Shown here one piece after another: positions 7,793 through 12,855 of a DNA stretch of 12,855 nt. A program made the translations under genes and the position numbers. How positions within the stretch are numbered: position 1 is the stretch's first letter; every line of letters begins with the position of its first letter. The stretch is from Parcubacteria group bacterium Gr01-1014_56 (lineage in GTDB: Bacteria > Patescibacteriota > Minisyncoccia > Phycocordibacterales > SBAW01). The notes beneath the pieces are model-generated. The model searched no databases. It had not been told where the DNA came from and saw only the letters and a list, made by a program, of their open reading frames with translations. The stretch covers positions 1 through 12,855 of the forward strand of contig VMFK01000025.1 in the NCBI GenBank assembly GCA_007375995.1, read 5' to 3'.

Positions 7793-7861
7793 CTGAACTC
7801 TACCTGGAGCAGGTGTGTCAAAAAACGAAAATAATTTTTTATTTGTTTTTGTTTTATTTTT

Positions 7862-7902
7862 ATAAAACAAAAATGCGAAGTACGCTCACGCGAGTACTTC
7901 GC
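7862..7902 (-). terminator. Intrinsic terminator, minus strand
   Basis: A perfect 9-bp stem (GCGAAGTAC at 7875-7883, GTACTTCGC at 7894-7902) is followed on the minus strand by ATTTTTGTTTTAT. This is the best terminator in the window. It ends the candidate small RNA upstream, or could act as an attenuator ahead of the 229-aa gene. Confidence 0.75.
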
Positions 7903-8000
7903 TTTGTATAACACTCCTCGGCTTTAGAGTGGCGACAGTAATCATGCCCTGTCGCTGGTTTCCCTTTTTTGTGCTGTCGTACAAAAACGTACAACAACAC
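7866..8000 (-). ncRNA. Candidate small RNA, about 135 nt, four hairpins
   Basis: No gene family is recognised. A promoter (8005-8034) and a terminator (7862-7902) define a transcript of about 135 nt. Its first stem (8000-7971) has 12 consecutive pairs on the minus strand, two of them U-G; on the plus strand these would be C-A mismatches, which argues that the RNA is read from the minus strand. A single-stranded AAAAAAGGGAAACCA follows, then stem two (7955-7949 with 7938-7932, 7 bp), stem three (CACTC/GAGTG, 7931-7912, 5 bp) and the terminator stem. There is no convincing coding frame within it. It is either an independent small RNA or the attenuated leader of the 229-aa gene, whose start is about 210 nt further on. 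Confidence 0.55.
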
Positions 8001-8004
8001 TGCA

Positions 8005-8034
8005 AGTATCATCCTTAGCTACTTTGTATGTCAA
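8005..8034 (-). promoter_or_regulatory. Sigma70-type promoter for the small RNA
   Basis: On the minus strand a perfect TTGACA (8034-8029) is followed after 18 nt by GATACT (8010-8005), 4 of 6 matches to TATAAT. The predicted first base falls at about 8000-7998, at the foot of the first hairpin. Confidence 0.55.
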
Positions 8035-8067
8035 ATGCTTTTTCATTTACAACACGTGGACAACCCG

Positions 8068-8097
8068 TGCACAAGAGGAAAAAGTTGGGTGTATACT
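8068..8097 (+). promoter_or_regulatory. Possible plus-strand promoter before the long hairpin
   Basis: TGCACA (8068-8073), 18 nt, then TATACT (8092-8097, 5 of 6). It would start a plus-strand RNA at about 8104, 20 nt before the long hairpin, divergently from the small-RNA promoter. The -35 is only moderate. Confidence 0.35.
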
Positions 8098-8123
8098 TAT
8101 AAAAACCCTAAAAAATAAAAGGT

Positions 8124-8199
8124 AGGGATGCGAGGTAGGCCCCAGAGCCTAGGGAAACCAGCGGAAAGCTGTCGGCTCCGGGACCTGCCTCGCAGCCCT
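8124..8199. ncRNA. Long near-perfect hairpin, structured RNA or large terminator
   Basis: Bases 8124-8149 pair with 8174-8199 over 26 positions, 22 of them Watson-Crick. A 4-bp apical stem (CAGC/GCTG) with a GGAAA loop is separated by a one-sided internal loop (8150-8158 against 8172-8173). On the minus strand two of the four irregular positions become G-U pairs, giving 24 of 26, against 23 of 26 on the plus strand. On the minus strand a U-rich tract (TTTTATTTTTT at 8120-8110) follows, so it may end the mRNA of the 429-aa gene, whose stop is 58 nt away. On the plus strand it lies behind a possible promoter. It does not match SRP, 6S, tmRNA or RNase P features that I know. Confidence 0.5.
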
Positions 8200-8256
8200 A
8201 GAAGAAAAACCTTCTATATGAGGATGCTTCCTATCCCCTTTGTATCCTGAAGAACT

Positions 8257-9546
8257 CTAACGGGAGCGAAAGACGCGAGAGAAAAAATCTTTAACAGTGT
8301 CCCATAGACCGCGATTGAGAGAAGTTTCTTCCTGCACTGTTTGTTGCGAGGCATCTACCTCCCCCTCCTGCGGAGTACTTGGGGCAACCAGACTGGCGGG
8401 AGTAGCGGGGACCTTTAAAGCAGGCGACACAACCCCACTTTCCTGCTGTATAACCTGCTGCATGGTTTGCGTCTCTGACGGCGTGAGTGGGAACTGATTT
8501 GTACCGCGGCAATAGATTTCGTTTATTTTCTTTCTTGTAGTGAGATAGACAAAGCCGGTCGGCTTGGCAATACTCCACGGAGTAAGTATCTCGCTTGCGT
8601 ATTTAGCCTGAAGGGCATTAACCGCCGCGAGCGTTGCCGTATCGTACACACCGTTTACCTCAAGAGTAGCGCTTTCAAAATCACGCAAGACCATCTGAAG
8701 CCGGCGCACTTGGCTCTCGTCGTTTTGTCTTCCAAAACGGATAAACGCGGTGAGGTATTGGTCGCATGCCTCGGTGGTGGTGCCGAGCACCAGCCCATCA
8801 CCGCCAAAGCCAATGGCAAGAGGGCCGGAAATAACTCCTCCGCCGCCATTACCACCACCTGTGGTGGGTGTCGGACCATTTCCTCCACCTGTAGGGGTAG
8901 TAGGAGGATCTCCTCCCCCGCCGGTCGGCGGCGGAGCGGGAACATTGGTTTCGTCAGTATCTTCGGCATTAGCACAGCCAGGGTCGGCAGAGTCTATCAG
9001 CTCGTCTCCATCATCATCAGAGCCGTTTGAGCATGCTGGGGCGGGTGGTGGTGGAGGTGGTGGTGGAGGCGGCTCGTCTGACTCGTTGTCGTCAAGCGGG
9101 GTTGCACATCCCTGGTCGCCCTCGTTTGGGAGAGCGTTCCAATCGATTTTGCCGTCTTGATCGTTGTCTATGCCGTCTGAGCATTGCGGGATTGGAGAAG
9201 ACGGAGGTGGCGGTGGCGGATTTGACTCGTTGTTGTCACTCGCGCTTGCACACCCTGGGTCCGCCGGGTAGTCGATGAGGCCGTCACCGTCGTTGTCTAT
9301 AGTGTCCGTGCACTGCGCAGGAACGTCAGGCGGGTTTTGGCAACCCTCTGCATCAAGCACGGGGATCGGCGTCCCAACGCCTTTGAGTTCATTAAAAACA
9401 AAGCAGACAATGTCAGAACCTAGGCTCGCATGAACTTGACGCGGATTTTCCACAAAAAACAAAGCACTTGCAACCGCAAGCGCCAAAAAAATAGAGACAA
9501 CCCAGCGTATTTCTCGAGATACCGTCATAGTGAATGAGTGAGTCAT
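8257..9546 (-). CDS. Exported DNDGDG-repeat protein with peptidoglycan-binding-like domain
   Basis: I start at ATG 9546 (429 aa), 6 codons before another plausible ATG at 9528; the longer frame from 9663 adds 39 residues unlike a signal peptide and overlaps a likely promoter. A signal peptide follows (hydrophobic about 13-30, cleavage near VHA). Three Cys-bounded repeats resemble calcium-binding DxDxDG loops: CTDTIDNDGDGLID, CSDGIDNDQDGKID and CSNGSDDDGDELID, each ending in a CA ... D(N/D/T)(N/D)E stretch and separated by poly-Pro linkers. A Gly/Pro/Thr linker leads to a Cys-bounded peptidoglycan-binding-like domain (about 260-345; KPTGFVY, TTRKKINEIYC) that aligns end to end with the one in the 1001-aa protein. 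The tail is amphipathic (GLWDTVKDFFSRVFRSR). It is probably wall-associated; the partner is unknown. Confidence 0.8.
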   Translation of the reverse strand: MTHSFTMTVSREIRWVVSIFLALAVASALFFVENPRQVHASLGSDIVCFVFNELKGVGTPIPVLDAEGCQNPPDVPAQCTDTIDNDGDGLIDYPADPGCASASDNNESNPPPPPPSSPIPQCSDGIDNDQDGKIDWNALPNEGDQGCATPLDDNESDEPPPPPPPPPPAPACSNGSDDDGDELIDSADPGCANAEDTDETNVPAPPPTGGGGDPPTTPTGGGNGPTPTTGGGNGGGGVISGPLAIGFGGDGLVLGTTTEACDQYLTAFIRFGRQNDESQVRRLQMVLRDFESATLEVNGVYDTATLAAVNALQAKYASEILTPWSIAKPTGFVYLTTRKKINEIYCRGTNQFPLTPSETQTMQQVIQQESGVVSPALKVPATPASLVAPSTPQEGEVDASQQTVQEETSLNRGLWDTVKDFFSRVFRSR

Positions 9547-9634
9547 GGCTTTTAGTAAAAAATAATCGCACAAGTAACGCTGATAATCTTTGCTGGTGGC
9601 ACACAACCCGGAGGCGCCTATTTGAACTGCCCTA

Positions 9635-9663
9635 GTACTACACCTCGCCATTGCGCAAGTCAA
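9635..9663 (-). promoter_or_regulatory. Probable promoter of the DNDGDG-repeat gene
   Basis: On the minus strand TTGACT (9663-9658), 17 nt, TAGTAC (9640-9635). The -35 matches 5 of 6, the -10 only 3 of 6. It would give a leader of about 80 nt to the ATG at 9546. Confidence 0.35.
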
Positions 9664-9717
9664 GCTTGTGCAGTGGTGGAAAACAAGCGGACAATGGGTG
9701 GATAAAATGTGTACAAC

Positions 9718-10206
9718 CTAGCGAGTGAGTGAGATTGTTTGACCAAGTTCTGCATAAGGGGCGCTGACTGTAATACGCCCAGAAATAGTGTCTGCTACTA
9801 TGGAATACTGTGTGTCATATAGCGTTACGCTAGTGCTCGTTCCGTTTGTTGGGTCCACCAGCACTGAAGACATATATGTTGGCACTAAGCAAGGCATTAT
9901 ATTTACGCCAGAAGAACTGCTTATGTCGGTAGAGGAAGCAGTGGGGATAGTTACACCAGAGCAAGTAAATATACCTTTGTTGTCCGCAATATTTTGCCCA
10001 ATTGCATTGAGAATAGTCTGCACATTACTCTGGCGCTGCGCGTTACGCGCCTGGGCAAACTGGCGCGCGGGGTTGATGGCGATAATCACGATTGCCGCGA
10101 GTATTGCAATAATACCGATGACTATCATGAGCTCGATGAGGGTGAACCCGCTTCGGCGAAGATCTCGAGTTGAGACGGACCCTCGCACTTTTTTGAAATG
10201 CTTCAT
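9718..10206 (-). CDS. Type IV major-type pilin (prepilin)
   Basis: I start at ATG 10206 (162 aa) because it gives a compact basic leader (MKHFKKVRGSVSTRDLRRSG); the longer frame from 10236 adds 10 residues. The type III signal is classic: Gly20-Phe21 cleavage site, FTLIELMIVIGIIAILAAI, Glu at position +5 of the mature pilin, and a Pro kink in AINPARQ. The mature protein is about 142 aa, short for a pilin, with a pair of cysteines (CSG and PCLV) likely forming a disulfide loop. A prepilin peptidase would cleave and methylate it; no such gene is in the window. It lies on the same strand as the prepilin operon to the right but is cut off from it by the RAYT unit. No Shine-Dalgarno is visible; an AT-rich tract precedes the ATG. 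Confidence 0.85.
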   Translation of the reverse strand: MKHFKKVRGSVSTRDLRRSGFTLIELMIVIGIIAILAAIVIIAINPARQFAQARNAQRQSNVQTILNAIGQNIADNKGIFTCSGVTIPTASSTDISSSSGVNIMPCLVPTYMSSVLVDPTNGTSTSVTLYDTQYSIVADTISGRITVSAPYAELGQTISLTR

Positions 10207-10253
10207 AAAAAATAATTGCGGTGACTCTACCACCACCCCACCGCCTTGGCAAT

Positions 10254-10283
10254 ATAGTAATTGGAAGTCTCGCCAAACTTCAA
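10254..10283 (-). promoter_or_regulatory. Possible pilin promoter using the palindrome as -35
   Basis: On the minus strand TTGAAG (10283-10278), the end of palindrome copy 3, is 18 nt from TACTAT (10259-10254). Each box matches 4 of 6. The leader would be about 40 nt. This is a guess from spacing only. Confidence 0.25.
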
Positions 10284-10298
10284 GGTTCGACCTTGAAG
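10278..10298 (+). repeat. RAYT-associated palindrome, copy 3 (left end)
   Basis: Identical to copy 1 over 21 bp (arms CTTCAAGGT/ACCTTGAAG, centre TCG). It lies 32 bp before the RAYT start codon and 71 bp upstream of the divergent pilin start. No conserved foot tetranucleotide such as the GTAG of enterobacterial REPs is shared among the flanks of the copies. Confidence 0.9.
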
Positions 10299-10330
10299 AA
10301 ATACAAAGACTACCATAAGATGCATTACAA

Positions 10331-10904
10331 ATGGCCAGAAATATTGAATTTACACCAGGGGAATTTTATCACTTATATAATCGAGGTACCGAAAAACGCA
10401 GGTCGAACCTTGAAGGAAGTAGCAGAAATTGACCGGGGAGGACTATTGATTGACATTGGTGCGTATTGTTTAATGCCTAACCACTTTCATCTACTGATAA
10501 GTGAAAAAGAAAAAGGTGGTATCAGTAAATTTATGCAGAAATTAACGACGGGCTACACGATGTATTTTAATACGCGATATGAAAGAACCGGTGCCCTATT
10601 TCAAGGAAAATTTAAAGCAACCCATGCGAACGACGATCGGTATCTTAACTATTTGATATCGTATATTCACCTCAATCCTATAAAATTAACTGAACCACAT
10701 TGGAAAGAAAGTGGCATTCAAAATAAGAAAAAAGCTGAAAAATTTTTAGAAACTTATGACTATTCGAGTTTTCTTGATTACACTGGAAAAACTCGTCTTG
10801 AAAACAAGCTTATTAATACAGAAATACTGCCGAAACATTTTGACTCGCCAAAAGATTTTAAGAGTAGCATTACGGAATGGTTGAACTTCAAGGTCGAACC
10901 TTGA
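10331..10904 (+). pseudogene. RAYT / Y1_Tnp transposase, internally deleted and frameshifted
   Basis: The typical N-terminus of this family (ATG 10331: MARNIEFTPGEFYHLYNRG, then TEKR) lies in one frame, which stops at TGA 10430-10432. The catalytic core continues in another frame: AYCLMPNHFHLLI (HFH is the HUH metal motif, near 10482-10490), FMQKLTTGYTMYFN, GALFQGKF and YLISYIHLNPIK, with tyrosines where Y1 enzymes carry the nucleophile. About 45 residues usually found between EKR and the HUH strand are missing, and a 16-bp palindrome remnant (10400-10415) sits exactly at the break. A continuous frame from 10221 spans the core but its N-terminus is unlike the family. RAYTs are single-strand HUH endonucleases tied to REP palindromes. 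A split protein or frameshifted product cannot be excluded; loss of function is more likely. Confidence 0.75.
10400..10415 (-). repeat. Palindrome remnant inside the RAYT gene
   Basis: Sixteen of the 21 palindrome bases remain (AGGTCGAACCTTGAAG), in the same orientation as the right-end copy; the outer 5 bases of the left arm are lost. It marks the junction where the reading frame changes. Confidence 0.75.
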
Positions 10905-10911
10905 AGTTTTT
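10886..10911 (+). terminator. Palindrome copy 4 (right end) acting as terminator
   Basis: The 21-bp palindrome (10886-10906, reverse orientation, centre CGA) is followed at once by TTTTTC on the plus strand, so it has the form of an intrinsic terminator for the RAYT transcript. The RAYT stop TGA (10902-10904) lies inside its right arm, and the palindrome encodes the last residues FKVEP. On the minus strand it follows the stop of the 128-aa gene by 5 nt. Confidence 0.7.
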
Positions 10912-11298
10912 CTAAGGATTGGGGATTTCTTGCCAGGAGAGGACGGTGAGGGTTGCTGGGTCGACGGTTATGGAGAAGTTGGTGTAAAAGTTGTTAAAAA
11001 TACCTTGTGTTTTAAAGGTTTTTTGGGTACTCCCCGTCACCGCGCCAATGGTACAGGGCTGTGCTCCAACTAAGACCATCTCGTTGCCTATGTAATTGCT
11101 GTCCCTTGCAAGTTGTAAGAATGCGTGGTCGACACATGCTTCGGCTAAGGCGACACTGCGCTCTTTGAGCTCAGCATCGAGGATATTAAATCGACTATAA
11201 AAACCGCTCAAACTCGCGGTAGTTGCTACGAGCAATAATATTGCCGAAATGATACTAGCGGAGATGAGCGCTATAAACCCGCGTGGCTGGTTGGTCAT
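10912..11298 (-). CDS. PilX-like minor prepilin
   Basis: The 128-aa protein starts MTNQPRG-F, a type III cleavage site after Gly7, and then a long hydrophobic helix (FIALISASIISAILLLVATTASL). The usual Glu at +5 is replaced by Ile, as happens in some minor pilins that do not need to be inserted by the same register. An SVALAEACVDHAFLQLA helix and a single mid-protein Cys pair (EACV, QPC) follow. It is the last gene of a three-gene operon, its ATG overlapping the preceding stop (ATGA at 11298-11295). It probably helps pilus initiation; the assignment rests on the N-terminus and position. Confidence 0.65.
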   Translation of the reverse strand: MTNQPRGFIALISASIISAILLLVATTASLSGFYSRFNILDAELKERSVALAEACVDHAFLQLARDSNYIGNEMVLVGAQPCTIGAVTGSTQKTFKTQGIFNNFYTNFSITVDPATLTVLSWQEIPNP

Positions 11299-11765
11299 AT
11301 ACGCAAATATTTTTTTATATAAAACACAGAACCATTTATGGTGGTCGACGCTTCGATGCCTGCGGGCCCTGAGCCGGATGCAGGAAGGTAGTGAAACTGC
11401 AATGTTGTTACCTCGACATTCTCGCTCGTGAGAGGGATAAATGGGCTGGCGACACCCTCTCGTATCTCGATTGTGTGGGTCGTGGTATTGAGTTGTATTT
11501 CTACCGGATTATTTGAAAAGCTTACTTTGTTGACCGAGAGTAAACCGCTATACCCTGAAGGGGGGCTATTGATACCTTGGATATTACTAAACGCCCAACT
11601 GATCTTGCGCAACACAAAATTACCCTCCTCTTGCACAATTGTGCCACCACCCACCCTGCCGGCGCCCTCTAAAAGGCTGTAGGTCGCCATCAATACCCCG
11701 CCCATAATAAGCCCGAGGAGCGCAATGTATATAATCGTCTCGATGAGAGTAAATCCGCGGTTCAT
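11295..11765 (-). CDS. PilW/PulJ-like minor prepilin
   Basis: The 156-aa protein starts MNRG-FTLIETIIYIALLGLIMGGVL: cleavage after Gly4 and Glu at +5 of the mature protein are both present. The rest is a beta-rich pilin head (FVLRKISWAFSNIQGI, VEIQLNTTTHTIEI, TTLQFHYLP), with no cysteines. It overlaps the propeller gene before it and the PilX-like gene after it by ATGA each, so the three are co-translated. The family call is from the N-terminal signal and gene order; type II secretion pseudopilins look alike. Confidence 0.75.
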   Translation of the reverse strand: MNRGFTLIETIIYIALLGLIMGGVLMATYSLLEGAGRVGGGTIVQEEGNFVLRKISWAFSNIQGINSPPSGYSGLLSVNKVSFSNNPVEIQLNTTTHTIEIREGVASPFIPLTSENVEVTTLQFHYLPASGSGPAGIEASTTINGSVFYIKKYLRI

Positions 11766-12855
11766 GGTCCTGATGTGACAATCCGCAGGGCGTCTTGGTT
11801 TTCGTTTGAAATATAAATGAGGTTATCTTCGTACTCTATACCGGTCGCTTTTTCAGAAAAATTATATTTTCCTAAAAACACCGGGGTTGCGGGATTATAC
11901 ATATCTAAAACCTGAAACTCGCGGTTAGCTTCTGATGTCGCAAGAAATGCATATCTGCCCGCAACTACCAAATCGTTAATGCTTGAGTTAACGTCATACG
12001 AACCGACTATGGTTGGAGCAATGGGGTTGGTAATATCGAGAATATAGAATTCTTTACCGCCCACGGTTCTGCCAAGATACAATATATTTCCAACTATTTT
12101 TAGACTTTTGCCGTTTCCTGAACCCAGGGGCGCATTAAAACCACCCACCCGCTCCATAAACGTGGGGCTAGTCTCGTCTATGTCGATAATAGTGAGCTCT
12201 TCGCTATTAGGCGTTGCAATATAAGCATAATTTCCTCTCACATAAATCGCGTTTATGGTTGCGCCTACCTCGTAACTCCCTTTTATACTGCCGGGGCTTA
12301 GGCTCAGTGGGTCAGAGACATCGATAACATACAACTCGGCATGCGTGTTCTTCTTAAGACCGAGATATATTTTTGAATCGTAGTAGTAGATGCTGGTTCC
12401 AACTGTGTTGCTGTCAGCCCCGCCCGGAGCGATATTAAACGTGGTCTTTACACTCGGCGTGGCGATGGTGCTGATATCTATTATCTGAAGTTGGCCGTTT
12501 TTACTGTCGTTGGCACCGTAGGCATACGAACCTGCCACATCAACACCTGCCAAGCCCGGGCCGGTGTTGAGTGACGACACTTGAGCGGGAGGAGTGGCGA
12601 CCGTGATGTTGCGCGCATCAAAAATAAAAAAATCTGGGTCTGAAGCCGAGGAAGGATCTGCCGCCATGTATACGATTTTATGTAGTACATCAATATCTGT
12701 AGCTTTGATGCTGGGCGGTGTCGTGTCCGCCGAGCCCAGCGTGGTGGGATGAGCCCAGTCGCCTGTTGGTTGGTCAGCAGCACAATCGCCCCCTAGCGCA
12801 AGCGCGGTTTTGATATCGGTAAAAAAGGTGCTGAACTCAATTTTTTGCGGACGGC
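11762..12855 (-). CDS. LVIVD-type beta-propeller protein, probably prepilin-fused (5' partial)
   Basis: The frame is open past the window end, so the ATG at 12667 is internal and the N-terminus is missing. The 364 visible residues begin with a helical/loop segment (STFFTDIKTALALGGDC, then GDWAHPTTLGS), typical of what follows a prepilin helix. From about residue 60 there are repeated blades of the LVIVD type: LQIIDIS, LYVIDVSDP, LTIIDID, FYILDITNP and FQVLDMYNP, alternating with GNYAYIAT, GRYAFLAT and similar strands. LVIVD repeats form a propeller. I infer a pilus-tip or surface-exposed sensor/adhesin, because its stop overlaps the start of the minor prepilin. No catalytic motif is visible. 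Confidence 0.7.
   Translation of the reverse strand, partial: RPQKIEFSTFFTDIKTALALGGDCAADQPTGDWAHPTTLGSADTTPPSIKATDIDVLHKIVYMAADPSSASDPDFFIFDARNITVATPPAQVSSLNTGPGLAGVDVAGSYAYGANDSKNGQLQIIDISTIATPSVKTTFNIAPGGADSNTVGTSIYYYDSKIYLGLKKNTHAELYVIDVSDPLSLSPGSIKGSYEVGATINAIYVRGNYAYIATPNSEELTIIDIDETSPTFMERVGGFNAPLGSGNGKSLKIVGNILYLGRTVGGKEFYILDITNPIAPTIVGSYDVNSSINDLVVAGRYAFLATSEANREFQVLDMYNPATPVFLGKYNFSEKATGIEYEDNLIYISNENQDALRIVTSGP

Larger units (their letters stand above)
10278..10906 (+). mobile_element. RAYT unit bounded by inverted palindromes
   Basis: A 629-bp, AT-richer segment carries a broken Y1_Tnp (REP-associated tyrosine transposase-like) gene. Its ends are identical 21-bp palindromes in opposite orientation: the centre reads TCG at the left and CGA at the right. 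Two further copies lie at 2340 and 3768. It separates the pilin gene from the prepilin operon. No target-site duplication could be made out. Confidence 0.65.

Noticed and set aside
7816..7821. Perfect TTGACA (minus strand) upstream of the 229-aa gene
   Set aside because: At 16-18 nt spacing the downstream hexamers (GTTCAG, TTCAGA, AGTTCA) do not resemble TATAAT, so I do not call a promoter; the ACCTG/CAGGT inverted repeat beside it is noted only.
7978..7994. Direct repeat CGTACAA x2 that could be taken for a CRISPR-like or operator repeat
   Set aside because: It is fully explained by the two arms and loop of the first stem of the small RNA; no array of repeats and spacers exists anywhere in the window.
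8124..8199. SRP (4.5S) RNA, because the minus strand reads GGCAGGTCCCGGAG ... ACAGC, resembling the conserved SRP domain
   Set aside because: The GGAA loop is not closed by matching strands, the AGCAG of the asymmetric loop is absent, and the bases involved are better paired in the long hairpin.
8750..9160. Plus-strand reading frames rich in Pro or Gly opposite the repeat proteins (also 4611-4895, 5937-6548, 6991-7194)
   Set aside because: They are antisense shadows of low-complexity Gly/Pro codons, with no signal peptide, motif or ribosome site of their own.
9675..9705. DnaA-box-like TTATCCACC and TTTTCCACC (minus strand), and TTGTCCACG/TTGTGCACG near 8056-8073
   Set aside because: Each differs from the consensus, there are few of them, and no dnaA, dnaN or AT-rich unwinding region is nearby. 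An origin is not supported.
10278..10298. GGTTCGACC in the palindrome resembles a tRNA T-arm
   Set aside because: There is no acceptor stem, anticodon arm or CCA region around any copy; the match comes from the palindrome itself.
11295..11765. Recoded TGA (Gly) as in Gracilibacteria/Absconditabacteria
   Set aside because: TGA ends genes in two ATGA overlaps and no conserved domain is interrupted by in-frame TGA, apart from the RAYT scar, where the frame also shifts.

Overview
The window looks like a piece of a Candidate Phyla Radiation (Patescibacteria, probably Parcubacteria-like) genome. The evidence is the combination of secreted proteins ending in a Cys-bracketed peptidoglycan-binding-like domain, DNDGDG repeat proteins with poly-Pro linkers, an LVIVD beta-propeller in a prepilin operon, a truncated RAYT-type transposase, and mostly absent Shine-Dalgarno sequences. 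This is inference from protein style; there is no rRNA or marker gene in the window. TGA is used as a stop in two ATGA overlaps, so the genetic code is the standard bacterial one.

Layout, left to right. (1) 1-2333, + strand: a tandem GH130 glycoside phosphorylase (5' end cut by the window) followed, 2 nt after its stop, by a HAD phosphatase/phosphomannomutase-like protein. Together they suggest a mannoside-phosphorolysis step feeding mannose 1-phosphate into mannose 6-phosphate. (2) 2340-3790: a secreted matrixin-like metalloprotease (+) and a small secreted protein (-), bracketed by two copies of a 21-bp palindrome. (3) 3794-9663, - strand: three large or repetitive exported proteins. They are a 1001-aa protein with TGxNxA/NTxI repeats, CARDB/DUF11-like domains and a peptidoglycan-binding-like end; a 229-aa Gly/Asn-rich protein built from two copies of the same kind of module; and a 429-aa protein with Ca-binding-type DNDGDG repeats and the same C-terminal domain. 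Between the last two lies about 600 bp without genes. It is densely structured: a minus-strand small RNA candidate with its own promoter and terminator, a 76-nt near-perfect hairpin, and a folded leader. (4) 9718-12855: a type IV pilin gene and a three-gene minor prepilin operon (- strand), separated by a 629-bp AT-richer unit holding a broken RAYT (Y1_Tnp) gene on the + strand.

The most interesting signals are as follows. First, a RAYT/REP-like pair: the 21-bp palindrome occurs at both ends of the RAYT gene, as a 16-bp remnant at the deletion/frameshift scar inside it, and twice elsewhere in the window. Second, the intergenic RNA pair at 7862-8199. The minus-strand small RNA has a single-stranded stretch whose 13-nt complement sits in and beside the internal loop of the neighbouring hairpin. 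In both structures, base changes are better tolerated as G-U pairs on the minus strand. Third, the two adjacent exported proteins share a previously unnamed (to me) repeat module. The common theme is the cell surface: pili, peptidoglycan-anchored or exported repeat proteins, and a secreted protease.
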